From Halichoerus grypus (taxonomy: Eukaryota; Chordata; Mammalia; Carnivora; Phocidae), in NCBI RefSeq assembly GCF_964656455.1, contig NC_135726.1:21401168-21465167 (forward strand): a DNA stretch of 64,000 nt. Reading direction: 5' to 3'. The translations under genes and the position numbers were made by a program. Positions within the stretch are counted from its first letter, which is position 1. Each line of letters starts with the position of its first letter. The notes below the pieces were generated by a model. It ran no database searches, was not told the DNA's origin, and saw nothing but the letters and a program-made list of their open reading frames with translations. Below, piece after piece: positions 21,841 through 32,425 of the stretch.

Positions 21841-22916
21841 AATAATTAACTTTGAAAGACTAAAGAATCATGGTAAAAAAGCCATGAATTCTATGTGCAG
21901 TATTCCCCTAGCGCTGGAGTTCTGCCGTTCTCATTGATCGGTAAACTTGGTCTTGGCTGGCTGTTCTCGCTGATCTTCTAGGGGAGGGGCCTGTTGCCGT
22001 GGTTCCCAAATGTCTTTGCCGGAGGCAAAATTGCCCCGCCCTTGCCGGTCCGGGCTAAGTAATCTGCTCGGGTTTGCTCTCCGGAGCTTTTGTTCCCTGG
22101 AAGCTTTCCGTACAGCTTTGGAGGCGGAGAGTGAAAATGGCGGCCTCCCAATCTCCGCCCCGGCGGAGCCGAGAACTCGGGGTCCCGCTCCTCAGCGAGT
22201 CCCCAGAGAAAAGTAGTCAGTCACTCCCGTCTCCCCGGTCTCCGGCCACACTCCGCGCTCACCCGGCCTGTGACCGCGCCTTTCTATCTGGCACCCGACC
22301 CCAGGTGGAGTCTCCAAACCCAGCAGATCCCGGCGGTGCGCTCCCGCACCTCTCCTCCTGGTGGAAGAAGGTGAGTCTCCCCGGATCTGCCGCTTTTGGG
22401 GTCCCTGCTGGAGGAGCAGTGGCCCGACTGTGCCACGGATCACGGTTTATAGCAACCCAGAGCTGAGAGCCCGCGCCTGGGCTCAGTCTCTGCAGCCGGC
22501 TTCCCTGCTCCGATACCTGGGAGCTCTGCCGCACTCAGGCACCCCCGGTCTTTCTGTGACCCGGAGGGTCCTGAGACCACACTGTCCCGCGAGGGTTCCA
22601 CCCCCCACTTCGCCACCAGAGTGACGTCCCTCAGCGGAGCAGACTTCTAAAAGTTCCGATTTTGTGCTCCGTGGCGCTATCACTTGCCAGAAGCGGCGGA
22701 CGGAGGCCCCTCCCCCACCGTCTATCCTCCCGAATAACGCCTCGGATTCACTTCTCCGCACGTCCTACCTTCCAGAAAGTGGTCGCTTTTCTGTTCAGAG
22801 AGTTGTTGCTATTCTTTTCTTCGATCTCCTGTTGAGTTTGTAGGTGTTCGGAATGGTTTGATCCCTATCCAGTTGAATTCCTGAGAGGAGACGAAATCCA
22901 GGTCTCCTACTCCTCC

Positions 22917-22925
22917 GCCATCTTG
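22917..22925 (-). promoter_or_regulatory. YY1-type site at L1 5' end
   Basis: The minus strand reads CAAGATGGC about 13 bases from the L1 5' end (22938). A YY1 core at this position is known to set the start site of human L1 transcription. The match here is seen in sequence. Function in this copy is inference. Confidence 0.75.
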
Positions 22926-22953
22926 CCGTGGAAGACCGCATCACATTCCTTTT

Positions 22954-23330
22954 ATGCACATATATATGGATACTATGGCATTTAGCTTTGTTTTACATTA
23001 ATGGGGTTGCATTTTGCACATTATTTGTGACCATGATATTGTACATGGGCATAAAATCGTATTATAGGTGTACATTCTCTATGGAAAAATTCCTGTGTTC
23101 ATATTCATAATACACTCTTTTTTTCTCATTTAGCAATATGCTTTGTAGTGTTATCCACATCAGCATATAGAGGTATCTCAATCATTCTTTTTATGGATGC
23201 ATGGGAATTGATGATGTAAATGTACCATAATTTAATGTATCCATTTGTTGATACACATTTAGATTTTTAATTTCTAAATAATTTTACAATGACAAAAATG
23301 CAGGAAATTTCTTTTTTTCCAATTCCAGCT
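22954..23330 (-). mobile_element. Old L1 remnant, right half of the host site
   Basis: 'tctttttatggatgcatgggaattgatgatgtaaatgtaccataatttaatgtatccatttgttgatacacatttag' is the degraded reverse complement of an L1 ORF2 end. It appears to continue the remnant at 15480-15775 that the young L1 interrupted. Confidence 0.6.
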
Positions 23331-24029
23331 GTGCTTTTTCATCTTTTTATTTGCAAGAGCTCCCTGGCATATGAGTAGTGACTCAATATATACCAGATGA
23401 TTAATTCATAGAAAGATATTATTACATGTTACCTTAAGTATGAATTTATATTTAGAGTGGTGGAAATAAGCTTCTCCAACACTGTTTGCCTTTTATTCTA
23501 TTACTGGATGGATCCAGGGAGCCAGCATTAATTACAAACATGAGACAGGGCAAATGATTGAAAGACTAAGAACTATTATTACAGTTTTTCACCCAGGGAG
23601 CAGAAGGATATCTAGGAGACCCTTCCTTCCAAATCTTCTATTGCCCAGTCTCTGGATGACTAAAGGGATTACACATCTAGAAGAACTAAAGGGCGGGGGG
23701 GTGGGGGTGGGGGACTATCAAGAGATTTCAATCCTTCATCTATTTATTCTTTGTTTTTGTTTTTTAAAATATTCATTTGATCAATTATCTCTTAACATAA
23801 CAAATGTTTCTTAAGCATTTGACATATAGTGAACAGTAGATGAGAAAATATATTACTTGTTACCAAGGAGTCTGGTAGAAAAATTTTAAAAAGAATGCTA
23901 TTTATTGAACATTAATTTATTTTATTTACTTTACCATGTTAATCTATTTCTTGTAACAATAGTACAAAGTAAGGGTTTGGTTTCAGTTATGTAGATATAT
24001 AGAGTCACAGAAAATGACTTCTCCCAGTA
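23331..24029. other. Unique DNA with a G-rich cluster
   Basis: No gene or clear mobile element. The G-rich cluster at 23691-23713 is listed separately. Confidence 0.4.
23691..23713 (+). repeat. G-rich run with G-quadruplex pattern
   Basis: Four runs of G (3, 7, 5 and 5) are separated by single bases. This satisfies the usual intramolecular G4 pattern with one-base loops on the plus strand. Confidence 0.8.
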
Positions 24030-24210
24030 TAGAGTGTGACATTTGCAATCAGAGAAATGAATTCTGAATCCAAGCTAAGGCAATGACCAATAATATACCT
24101 TAAGTTTTGTTTCCTAATCAAGGAAATGGAAATAATGCAACAATATCCAGCTAGTTAAATTGAGTTTAGCACAAGACCTTGGACACCATAAAATAAGCTG
24201 TTTCATTTTT
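24030..24210 (+). mobile_element. MIR remnant, plus
   Basis: 'gtgacatttgcaatcagagaaatgaattctgaatcc..ccttaagttttgtttcctaatcaaggaaatggaaataatgc' follows MIR order. Degraded. Confidence 0.45.
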
Positions 24211-24809
24211 GTTTCCTAGTCTAACACATTAAATAGTCAAGATGGGCCCAAAAGAATGGAAGTCACAGTTGACTGATTAGCCTTGCCTTGGAGTCTGGAC
24301 AAAAAGAGAGGCTGATATTCTTTAGCTTAGCTTTAGGGAATAAGGAGTCAGAAGACAAGTCTTGCTCAGGAAGAGGTGGAGAATGATTGTCCTATAGAAA
24401 TCAAGACTTATGTGATGAGAAAAGGCTCAACCAAGTTCAAGGCCCAAATCACCATGCCCTCTACCACTACCTCCAGATTCAGAGTGTTCTGTTTCACTAC
24501 CTTTCTTCACTTTATTAGCTGGTTGATGATTCAATCACTTTCCTTTTGTGTTTGGTGATAGTCATTTGCCAAGGCAGGACATGGTTCTCAGTGGGCAAGA
24601 GAGTTTTTGCTCTGCATTTCTTCAATGCAGAGAGGGAGTTGTAACCTTAGTCTGACTTTTTGGCCCTTTGAGTTCCTTGAGATCAGCCTTATTTAGATCA
24701 GTTCATTTAGCTGTTTTCCTTTCTTTCTGCTTCAATTTCTTTCTACCATTTATAGAGAGATGCCTGGGGGTGAAAAAAAAAAAAAAAAAAGCTTGATATC
24801 TGAGGGAGG
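24211..24809. other. Unique DNA with a poly(A) run
   Basis: No gene seen. An 18-base A run lies at 24773-24790 without a recognisable SINE body on its left. Confidence 0.4.
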
Positions 24810-24975
24810 ATAGCATGGGTTTTGACCTGGCTTATATGAGTACTAAGCAGTTGATTTGGTCATTGCATCACCTAACTGAATTAAAGTCTTCATCTTTATA
24901 CTGCAGTAACAATACATCACTCCCAAGGTTATTCCAAGTCATAAATAAGATGAACAAGGTGAGGCATTTGGCAGA
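24810..24975 (+). mobile_element. MIR remnant, plus
   Basis: 'catgggttttgacctggcttatatgagtactaagcagttgatttggtcattgcatcacctaactgaattaaagtcttcatctttata' follows MIR order in degraded form. Confidence 0.4.
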
Positions 24976-24985
24976 AAATACATAT

Positions 24986-25199
24986 TCTTTTTTTTTAAGA
25001 TTTTATTTATTTACTTATTTGAGAGACAGCACAAGCAAGTGTGGGGAGGGGCAAAGGGAGAGGCAGAGAATCTCAAGCAGATTCTGTGCTGAGCCCTGAG
25101 CACGGAGTCCGACGTAGAGCTTCATCTCATAACCCTGAGATCATGACCTGGGCCAAAACCAAGAGTCAGATGCTTAACTGACTGAGAAACCTAGGCCCG
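24986..25199 (-). mobile_element. Carnivore SINE, minus, diverged
   Basis: T-rich tail then 'aagattttatttatttacttatttgagagacag', 'ctgagcacggagtccgacgtagagc', 'gatcatgacctgggcc', and a head 'ctgactgagaaacctaggcccgc' with several mutations. The divergence shows it is an older copy. Confidence 0.9.
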
Positions 25200-26224
25200 C
25201 TTTATTTTTTTTTTTCTTTATAGCAAATTACTAAGACTGAATAAGCTGAAAAACCCTACACAAATTTGAGTTTCCTTTTACTTTTATTTATATAATCTCT
25301 AATTTGAAGTTTCTGCAATATTCCTCTAGATGTATTATAATCAAGATTTTAGTGGGTAATACTGCATAGACCAGAAACTCCTCCAGCTGGTCTTGAAGAA
25401 TCACACTTCTAGGAAAGCATTCACATATAGTTGAGTGCTGTAGTGACATTGGGCTTTTTGACCCATTTCAATCTCTACTGGTGACAAACTTTGGTTCCTT
25501 TAAATTGCTCTGTTACTCAGTGCTAACATGACTTGTATTTTGAAAGCTTAAATAAGAATCTTAAAACACTCTACCTTCATTGATAAGAGCAGACCATGTA
25601 ATATAATGTAACACATTAGTTGGAACTTGGGTTTAAATTCCAAGGAACTGAGCTTTTGTAGTCACTGAATGGTATGATCTTACAAATTTTCACATGAAAC
25701 ATCCAATTGTAGCTTTTGAATAAAACTGATGGTGGGAGGAACAAGGCCGAAGATCACATGTTAAACAGTTTCCAATGTAACCCATAACTTTTGTTATAGG
25801 CCTAATATAAAATCTATTTGATTTTAAAACCAGCAATATTGAGATATAGTTGCTGTATTACTTAGGCTTTCTGACTAACTACAGAGCAGATTTTACAAAT
25901 GAAGACACATAGGGTTAAAAGAAGGTGGAAAGAAGTGAAGAAATTATGCAGAAATAGTTTAAAACCCTGCTGGGTGTTCAATATGCCTGAAAAATGTTGG
26001 AAGAAAAGAGAAAGGAGAGCTGTACTGAGGATTGCTCTCTCCCCTGTCTTCACCTGGCCAGGTCCCAGTCTTCCTTTATGAGTCATTTCCTTTTAGAATC
26101 TACCCTTGTATTCTTCCTTGTCTTATATACATTATCTTCCTCTATGCCCTTAGCATCCGTGACTTCCCCATCAAAACACCTTCACCGTATGCTGCATTGT
26201 GGCCGTCTATTTGCTCCTCTGTCT
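25200..26224. other. Unique AT-rich DNA, no feature seen
   Basis: Overlapping short open frames at 25862-26317 have no recognised domain, and I see no splice-bounded exon pattern that I would support. Confidence 0.4.
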
Positions 26225-26350
26225 CTAGGACTATATTGTAAGCATCTCCAGAATGTGTTGTTTAGAGCTACAGCTCTATTGTCTAAATACAGTTGGTACT
26301 CATTATATCTTTATTGAAATGAGGTTAATGCAGGTCTTTATAATAAATAA
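26225..26350 (+). mobile_element. Possible L2/MIR tail remnant
   Basis: 'ctaggactatattgtaagcatctccag' and 'gttggtactcattatatctttattgaaatgag' resemble an L2-type 3' end. Weak. Confidence 0.3.
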
Positions 26351-27320
26351 ATATTTTAATAAGATTATCAGAGGATAATACTTTACTGTTTTAAGGTTTA
26401 ATCTCATCATGTGTTCAGTGATCATGTACTAAATACATCAGAGGTCTTGGACAAAGTGATTAAGGGTATAGGGAGAGGAGATCATATGTAGGCTCTCTAG
26501 TTTTATAGTTGGGCCAATGTATTAGTTTTCTATGAAGGACTCCTCTAAATGTCCTACTGTGAGGATCCTGGAGCCAAGTATGATTGCTATGAGTATTTAC
26601 TTCTAAGCTAGAAGTCTACTTGGTTAGGAGTAGAATTCAAATCACAGTTAAAGAGAGAAAGAGGAGCAAATGGGGAAAGTGGTACCAGGTCAGATCAGGT
26701 AAAGAGATGTTTAAGGAAATTAATTGAATCAGGAGTCAGCTCTGAATGCTATTCAGCAGTGCAAATGAATGGAAAGATGATAGAGTTTGTCTTTTATGGA
26801 TATCTCTGGATGTCATTACTGAAAATGGCTTGTCGTGCATTAATGTTCTAGTTGCATGATTAGTAGATGGATGCCATAGGCTGCCTTAAATAATCTATGC
26901 AGGTCAGAGGGTCAGGGAACTAGCAGGAGAGGTTGCCTTGAAAAAGAGACCCATTGCAGGGCAGTTGCAAATGCTATTATAAGAACATGGGATAAGTACT
27001 GTGGGACAACAAACAAACAAAAACCCAAAACATAATCTACCTTGGTGGATTGTGGAATCCTTCACCAAAAAGGCAACAGTTGAATGAGATCATGAATAAT
27101 AAGTAAGAGATCAGTATACTAAATTTTTAAAAGGAGAGACTGTGGTGAGAAAGATGGTTATGCTATACAATGTAGATTCATCCCTAAGATCTGGAAGTTT
27201 CTCTTTACGATCCTAACACAGTATCTATAAATGCTTCTTAAGTGACTTAGTAATTTCATGTTTCCTGTTTTGACACATACAGGATTAGAACAAACAAGAT
27301 ATATACTTAAAACTATGGAC
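26351..27320. other. Unique DNA, no feature seen
   Basis: No supported gene, RNA or recent repeat. Confidence 0.4.
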
Positions 27321-27327
27321 TTAATAA

Positions 27328-27417
27328 TCTATATCTATATCTATATCTGTATCTATATCTATCTATCTATCTATATATCTATATATCTATATCTATATAT
27401 CTATATATAGATATATT
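27328..27417. repeat. (TATC)n / (TATATC)n microsatellite
   Basis: Mixed CTATAT, CTAT and CTATATAT units. The right end includes a 22-bp perfect palindrome of alternating AT with one TCTA/TAGA pair. Confidence 0.95.
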
Positions 27418-27922
27418 TCAGTTTAAAAAAAAGTACAGGCAGATCTATTATCATTTCTGCTCCCCTACTCCCCACCCCAACAAAGCCTCCTTGGAAAAGA
27501 TCAGGCAAACACAATTATCTCTGGTCTAGAGATGAAGAAACCAAAGATCAAAGAATATAGGTCTTGTGTAATGTAATCCTGTAAGCAGCATATCCTGTGA
27601 TTCAAAGAAGAATTTTTCCACTTGAAACCTCTTTTCTTCCTTGTGCAACATGCTGCCTTTCCATGGATCTCTGATGCACTTAAATGGAGTCATTTAAATC
27701 TGAAAATGATGTCCTTCAGAAAAATTTAGTGTTTTATCTCTCCCAAGAATGATAATAACTTGATAAGGAAATCAATAAAATTTAAAAAATCAGATGGGTC
27801 TTACTTGGGGATGGCCTCTTATATATATTATACCTTTTAATACAAAAACCATGAAAGGTAGGTAATTATGCATATTTTTTAACAAAAAAGAATTACATTC
27901 TAGATAATTAAAAGTCCATTTT

Positions 27923-28113
27923 CTTTTTTTAAGATTTTATTTATTTATTTATTATTTATTTATTTATTTGAGAGCGAGAAAGCAAAGAGGGAGAGGGAGA
28001 AACAGATTCCCTGCTGAGCAGAGAGCCCAATGCGGGGCTCGATCCCAGGTACCCTGAGATCAGGACATGAGCCGAAGGCAGACACTTTACCAGCTGAGCG
28101 ACCTTGGCATCCC
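27923..28113 (-). mobile_element. Carnivore SINE, minus
   Basis: A TTTATTTATTT-rich tail, 'gagggagagggagaaacagattccctgctgagcagagagccc', 'cgggggctcgatccc'-type middle, and head 'ccagctgagcgaccttggcatccc'. TSD aaagtccatttt at 27911-27922 and 28114-28125, no mismatch. Confidence 0.95.
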
Positions 28114-28451
28114 AAAGTCCATTTTTTTTCAAAAGTCACATAGTATCTAAACAAAATATTCTTTGTGAGGGTCTCTAGTGAGACATAGCAAGAAAGAAGC
28201 ACTGCTCTCCAAACTAAAACTTCTCTAAACCAGAAAGATCTCCCTGAAGGGGAAGGAGGGTTTGATGCAATTAATCAAGAGGAAATTCTAGTTGAAAGTT
28301 CGGAGATACTACATCTGAGGTAAAAATGTTGGGCTAGGAGTCAACAAATATAACCTCTACTTCCAGGAGTTATCACTGAATGGTTCTAGCCCTAACATCT
28401 TCACTAACTCTAAATAAAATAAAGTGTCTGATAACTTCTGTATTATTTTTC

Positions 28452-29087
28452 ACAATTTATATTAGTTTCCTGTGGCTGCCATCCAATAGCCACAAAATTG
28501 GTGGCTTAAAACAACAGAAACTTAACTTTCTCACAGTTCTGGAGGCTGGAAGTTAACATCGGTTTTGCTGGGGTGAAATCAAGATGTCCGGTGTGGGCAG
28601 TGCCATACTTCCTCTGGAGACTCTAAGGGAGAATACATCCCTTGCCTCTTCTTCTTCTTCTTCTTCTTCTTCTTCTTCTCCTTCTTCTCCTTCTCCTTCT
28701 CCTTCTCCTTCTCCTTCTCCTTCTTCTTCTTCTTCTTCTTCTTCTTCCTTTCTTCTTCCTTTCTTTCTTCTTCTTCTTCTTCCTTCTTCTTCTTCCTTTT
28801 TTTTTTTTTTTTCCCAATCCCTTGCCACTTCCAGCTTATGGTGGCTGATGGCATTTCTTTGCTTGTGGCCCCATCCCTCCTATCTTCATCTCCATTTTCA
28901 CATTTTCTTCTCTTCTTCTGTGTGTATAATCCCTCTCTGCCTCTCTCATATGAAATGTGACTTATGATTGGATTTAGGAGCCTTCCAGATAATCAAGGAT
29001 AGTCTTCTAATCTCAGAACACTTACAGGTTCTGGGGATTAGGACCTGGTATCTTTGGGTGGCCTTCAGTCAGCCCCCTACAGTACTG
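28452..29087 (-). mobile_element. MLT1-type (MaLR) LTR remnant, minus, split
   Basis: It opens with 'ttagtttcctgtggctgcc...gtggcttaaaacaacag' and 'ctcacagttctggaggctgg', which is the reverse complement of an MLT1-type LTR end. It closes with 'acttacaggttctggggattaggacctgg..ctttgggtggcc', the other LTR end. A polypyrimidine block (28647-28816) interrupts it. It is a solitary ancient endogenous-retrovirus-derived LTR, with no internal coding region. Confidence 0.8.
28647..28816. repeat. (CTT)n/(CCTTCT)n polypyrimidine tract with 10-bp flanking repeat
   Basis: About 170 bases are C/T only on the plus strand almost throughout: CTT units, then CTCCTT units, CTT again, TTTC-rich and a 14-base T run. 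It is flanked by a perfect direct repeat (atcccttgcc) at 28637-28646 and 28817-28826. The low-complexity Ser/Leu/Lys/Arg frames over it are artefacts. Confidence 0.95.
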
Positions 29088-29124
29088 AAAATATTATTAT
29101 TGTTGTTATTATACTTTTAAAATA

Positions 29125-29335
29125 TATTATAATGGATAAGAGGACAGGATCTGGAGCCATATTCTTTGCAGATTACTGGGCAAAGTGGTAAACTTTTGTC
29201 ATCTGTAAAATGGAAAAATAAACTGAACCTATCTTTTAGGCTTGTTTTAAGGATTTAAAAGATAATACTTGTGAGCACTTAGAACAGTGCCTATCATGCA
29301 ACAGGTGCCCAGTAAACCTTAACTTTTACTGTAAG
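29125..29335 (+). mobile_element. MIR, plus, nearly full length
   Basis: 'aagaggacaggatctggagccat', 'tgtcatctgtaaaatgg', 'cttgttttaaggatttaaaa', 'gcacttagaacagtgcctatcatgcaacaggtgcccagtaaa' match MIR in order, from head through core to tail. Confidence 0.8.
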
Positions 29336-29339
29336 TTGT

Positions 29340-31220
29340 TACTATTTTCCACCCATGAAAAGGCTGCATATATTGAAAGATCTTGTCTACCAAAGACACT
29401 ACATGTATTCAGTAATATTTAATTTGATTCCTAATGTTTTATTAATCAAAGACATTTATCACTGCCTGTCAGGGCTGACTCAGCAGGAGATAACCAGGAC
29501 GTCCACAATCAGTTGACACAACTTCAGCCAAAAGAACAGACATTAAACATTATAACTGTTGTATTCATAGTCTGATCCAGTGTTCCAGCCCTGATAACAC
29601 TTGTTGAAATAGTGAAAATATCTACTTTATCTCTAATAAGGAATTCAAACATTAGGTTTTCTCTCTATAAATCTTTTAAAATCTTACTTAATTATTTATT
29701 ATTGCATTCCACATTTTCTACCTCTACCCAGGGAGCCCAAACCTTGTTGAGAACTCTGTCCTTAGGCAATGTGGTACCTTTAAGGAGACCATCTGAGCTT
29801 CATCATCACACAAGTCATTCTTCATCAGCCACCTCTGGAGCATGTGTGGGAAGGAAGGGGCCATCATGTGAAAGTTGTAATATACAGCTTACTGCTGTCC
29901 TTTAAAATAACCCTATCAGGAAGCCCACTCCAGCAAGCTCAGCTATTAATCCCACTGCAATTTACTGCCACAGGGACAGAGGAGAGACTATGCCATGGTT
30001 AGCATCCCATGAAGTCTTTAAGAGAACCAGAAATATGCTCCTTTTACGTATTAGATGCTGGGATGATCTAATTGCCAGATTCATCAATGTCCATGTGTGG
30101 CTGGATGTGTGTGATGAACTCTGACTGGCTCTGCAGCGTGGTTACAGCTCTGGAGCAACTTCCATTCCTCTAAATGCCTTGCAAAAAATGGGGTCCCTCC
30201 TATCCTTTCCTGATGATCAGCATCAGGAAAGCAGTTCTATAAAAAAGAGAAGAAAGTCAAGGCAAAGGATTCCATTCCCCAAATGATTTCACTAATTTAT
30301 CTCTGAGCACATTTACTGGGATAAAAATGGGAAAGTCATGTACAATATGACTATATATGTGCCCTTACCTCCTTCTCCTAGAAATTAAATTATCTGTCTC
30401 TTTCATTCTGTAGGGCTGCCTGGCACCTACAAGACACCAGAGTCTGGCATCTTCAACAGATGGAGGCAGGTAGGACTTAAATCTAAGTGAGATAGAGACA
30501 AGGAATGAGACAAATTTGCAGATTTATTCCAAGAAATTCAGATAATATGTTTTGAATGCTTATCTAATACTAGTCATGGCAATATACATTTGATTGCTCT
30601 CAATAAAAGTAAAGAACTGGAGTCGTAAGTGGTAAATATCTTAGTTAAAGCCAGATAGGGAGCAAGATGCAGAGTGAAGAGTTGAACTGAGATAGTTTGA
30701 ACTCAGAGTTTAGGCTCCTCAATTCTCTGCTGTAGCACCTTCTGATGTGTGGAGCTGCCAGCCTGCTGTCTTATTCTACGTTCCCATTCCCCATTCTCTG
30801 TGGATACTGGCAGTGACCTTCCATGTTTATCTGACTTGTTCTTGGCAACTTCATTCTCTACCACCCCCTTAATTTCTTGCTTGACTCTAGGTACCTGTTT
30901 CCTAGCTCCCCAAATATAGAACTGTAGCTACGACAAATAGATGAAAGCATGTGACCTGTGACTTTTATTGAAGTCTTGCCTGAGGATCCTCACCTCGGAC
31001 AATCCCGTAACGAAGAGCATGACACAAAATAAAATGCATAATTCTGCATTCAGATGTGACGTTTTATACATCTGCATGTCTTGTGTGGCATTTTAGTGAG
31101 TTTTACTATACCCTTCTGTTCAATATTTTATTACATTTCACTGAATTGTTGAACAGATAAGGGAGGGTATTAAAAAGAGTCAGAAGAATGCTTGTTTAGA
31201 TCCCACATGGGATTCTTGTT
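29340..31220. other. Unique DNA, no feature seen
   Basis: Somewhat higher GC than its neighbours but without a recognised exon, RNA or recent element. The frame at 29612-29905 (+, 97 codons) has no known motif. Confidence 0.4.
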
Positions 31221-31224
31221 TAGC

Positions 31225-31360
31225 CATATTACCTTGACTTTGACATTTCATTAGTAAAATAGTGATGATAGTATGTACCTAACAGAGTTCTAACATGGAT
31301 TAGATAAGAACATTTATAAGGGAAGTACAGTAACAGGAACATGGTAAGCTCTCAGTATTT
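31225..31360 (+). mobile_element. MIR remnant, plus
   Basis: 'accttgactttgacatttcattagtaaaatagtgatgatagtatgtacctaacagagttctaacatggattagataag' and 'acaggaacatggtaagctctcagta' follow MIR order. Confidence 0.55.
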
Positions 31361-31940
31361 AAAAAAATCATTTTGTTCTTGTTTACAAAGATTTATTTTT
31401 TAATAGGTCCTTAATGTTGCTCAAAATTAAGGCACCCCACATCCTTTTCATCTTCAAATCTTACTCTGGAACTTGGGCCCATTGTAGGTGCTCCATATGC
31501 GGTAAGGAAATTGAATTTCTGAGAGCTGCTTAGACGTTAAATGAATCCGTGGAAATTCTTTCTAGTCTAAAAAATCTTGCCCTTATCTAAGATTAATTCC
31601 CTGGAAATTGCAGAGGGAAGAAAGATAGGGGGGCGGTGCAAGTAGAAAAGAAGAGAGAGGGGGACAAAAAAGATTATCTGTGAGATATTTATCTAAACAG
31701 TCTGGCTGTGAGAGTGGCAGGCTCTGGATGGTCTCCCAGTATGGGAGGGAAGATGAATGGTTTCCAGGGAACCCTGGTGCTGCTCCTTAAAAGGACCCTG
31801 CTGCGGCCAGAGCTGGCCTTCTTGACCCTGTTTTAATGTCGGAGGAAGGATGGGGAGAATCATAAAAGGAACACACACTCTCACACTCGCAAAGATGATC
31901 CCCAAGAAATATTGGATCTGTTAAGGCAGCCAGGATATGT
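31361..31940. other. Unique DNA, no feature seen
   Basis: Two overlapping minus frames (31693-32065) are open for 70-92 codons but carry no recognisable domain. Confidence 0.4.
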
Positions 31941-31944
31941 GTAT

Positions 31945-32125
31945 GTGTGGTGTGGTAAAAAGCGCTTGAAATGCTACTTTGCTGCTGCAGCTCTGTGACC
32001 TTAGGTACATTATTTAGCTCTTTCAGTTCTTTCCTTATTTGTAAAATGAGGAAAATAACACCCACCTCATAGGACTAGTCAGGTGGTTAAATAATGCTAA
32101 CTGCATTAAAGCTGTTAACAGAGTT
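31945..32125 (+). mobile_element. MIR, plus
   Basis: 'ctctgtgaccttaggtacattatttagctctttcag', 'ttatttgtaaaatgaggaaaataacacccacctcataggact' is a clear MIR core. Confidence 0.75.
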
Positions 32126-32387
32126 TATGGATCTACTATGACAACAGTTATAAGCTGTCATGTGAAAGAGATAACTATTTTAGGCTAAATGTGAAGAATA
32201 TTTTTTCAGGTGTTTGTCTGTTCATCTTTATTGAAAATTAACCATTATCTGAAGTATTGGCATCAGTGTGTTTACTCTATCATCCTGTCCTTGTGGCCAT
32301 ATTTCATGAAACCAGACGTGGATACTTGATCTTAACTGAATGATACAGATTTTTCTCTTCTAGAATTTAGTTTTGGGCTAAAGCTTC

Positions 32388-32390
<3 letters not shown>

Positions 32391-32422
<32 letters not shown>
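32391..32422. repeat. (TA)n microsatellite
   Basis: About 15 TA units starting after 'gtgtg'. Confidence 0.95.

Positions 32423-32425
<3 letters not shown>

Larger units (their letters stand above)
15776..22938 (-). mobile_element. L1: Full-length young carnivore L1 retrotransposon
   Basis: A complete L1 of about 7.16 kb on the minus strand. In transcription order it has a 5' UTR (22938-21073), ORF1 (21072-20176), a short inter-ORF spacer, ORF2 (to 16283), a 3' UTR and a poly(A) tail seen as poly(T) from 15776. A perfect 15-bp TSD (catcacattcctttt) lies at 15761-15775 and 22939-22953. The target is TTTT/AT, which suits L1 endonuclease. ORF2 is free of frameshifts over 1,153 codons, so the copy is young. 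One in-frame stop in each ORF makes it non-autonomous as it stands in this assembly. Confidence 0.98.
21073..22938 (-). promoter_or_regulatory. L1 5' UTR with internal promoter, CpG-rich half
   Basis: About 1.87 kb. The transcription-proximal half (about 21950-22938) is GC- and CpG-rich, in sharp contrast to the AT-rich window. The half next to ORF1 (about 21150-21870) is A-rich with a tandem duplication. Known biology: L1 is driven by an internal Pol II promoter in this region and silenced by CpG methylation. The GC-rich block belongs to the L1 and is not a host CpG island, because it ends exactly at the TSD. Confidence 0.9.

Noticed and set aside
22010..22761. GC- and CpG-rich stretch with several overlapping open frames, like a host CpG-island promoter and first exon
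   Set aside because: It lies wholly inside the L1 bounded by the 15-bp TSD and is the L1 5' UTR. The frames have no recognisable domains.
24773..24790. Poly(A) run as the tail of a processed pseudogene
   Set aside because: No mRNA-like or coding sequence is visible to its left and no TSD was found. A MIR-like remnant lies to its right.
28584..28967. Long Ser/Leu/Lys/Arg/Glu-rich open frames on both strands
   Set aside because: They are translations of a CTT/CTCCTT simple repeat.
28452..29087. Possible endogenous retrovirus provirus at the MLT1-type LTRs
   Set aside because: Only solitary LTR remnants are present (28452, 47970, and MaLR-like at 53497 and 63842). No gag, pol or env-like sequence lies near them.
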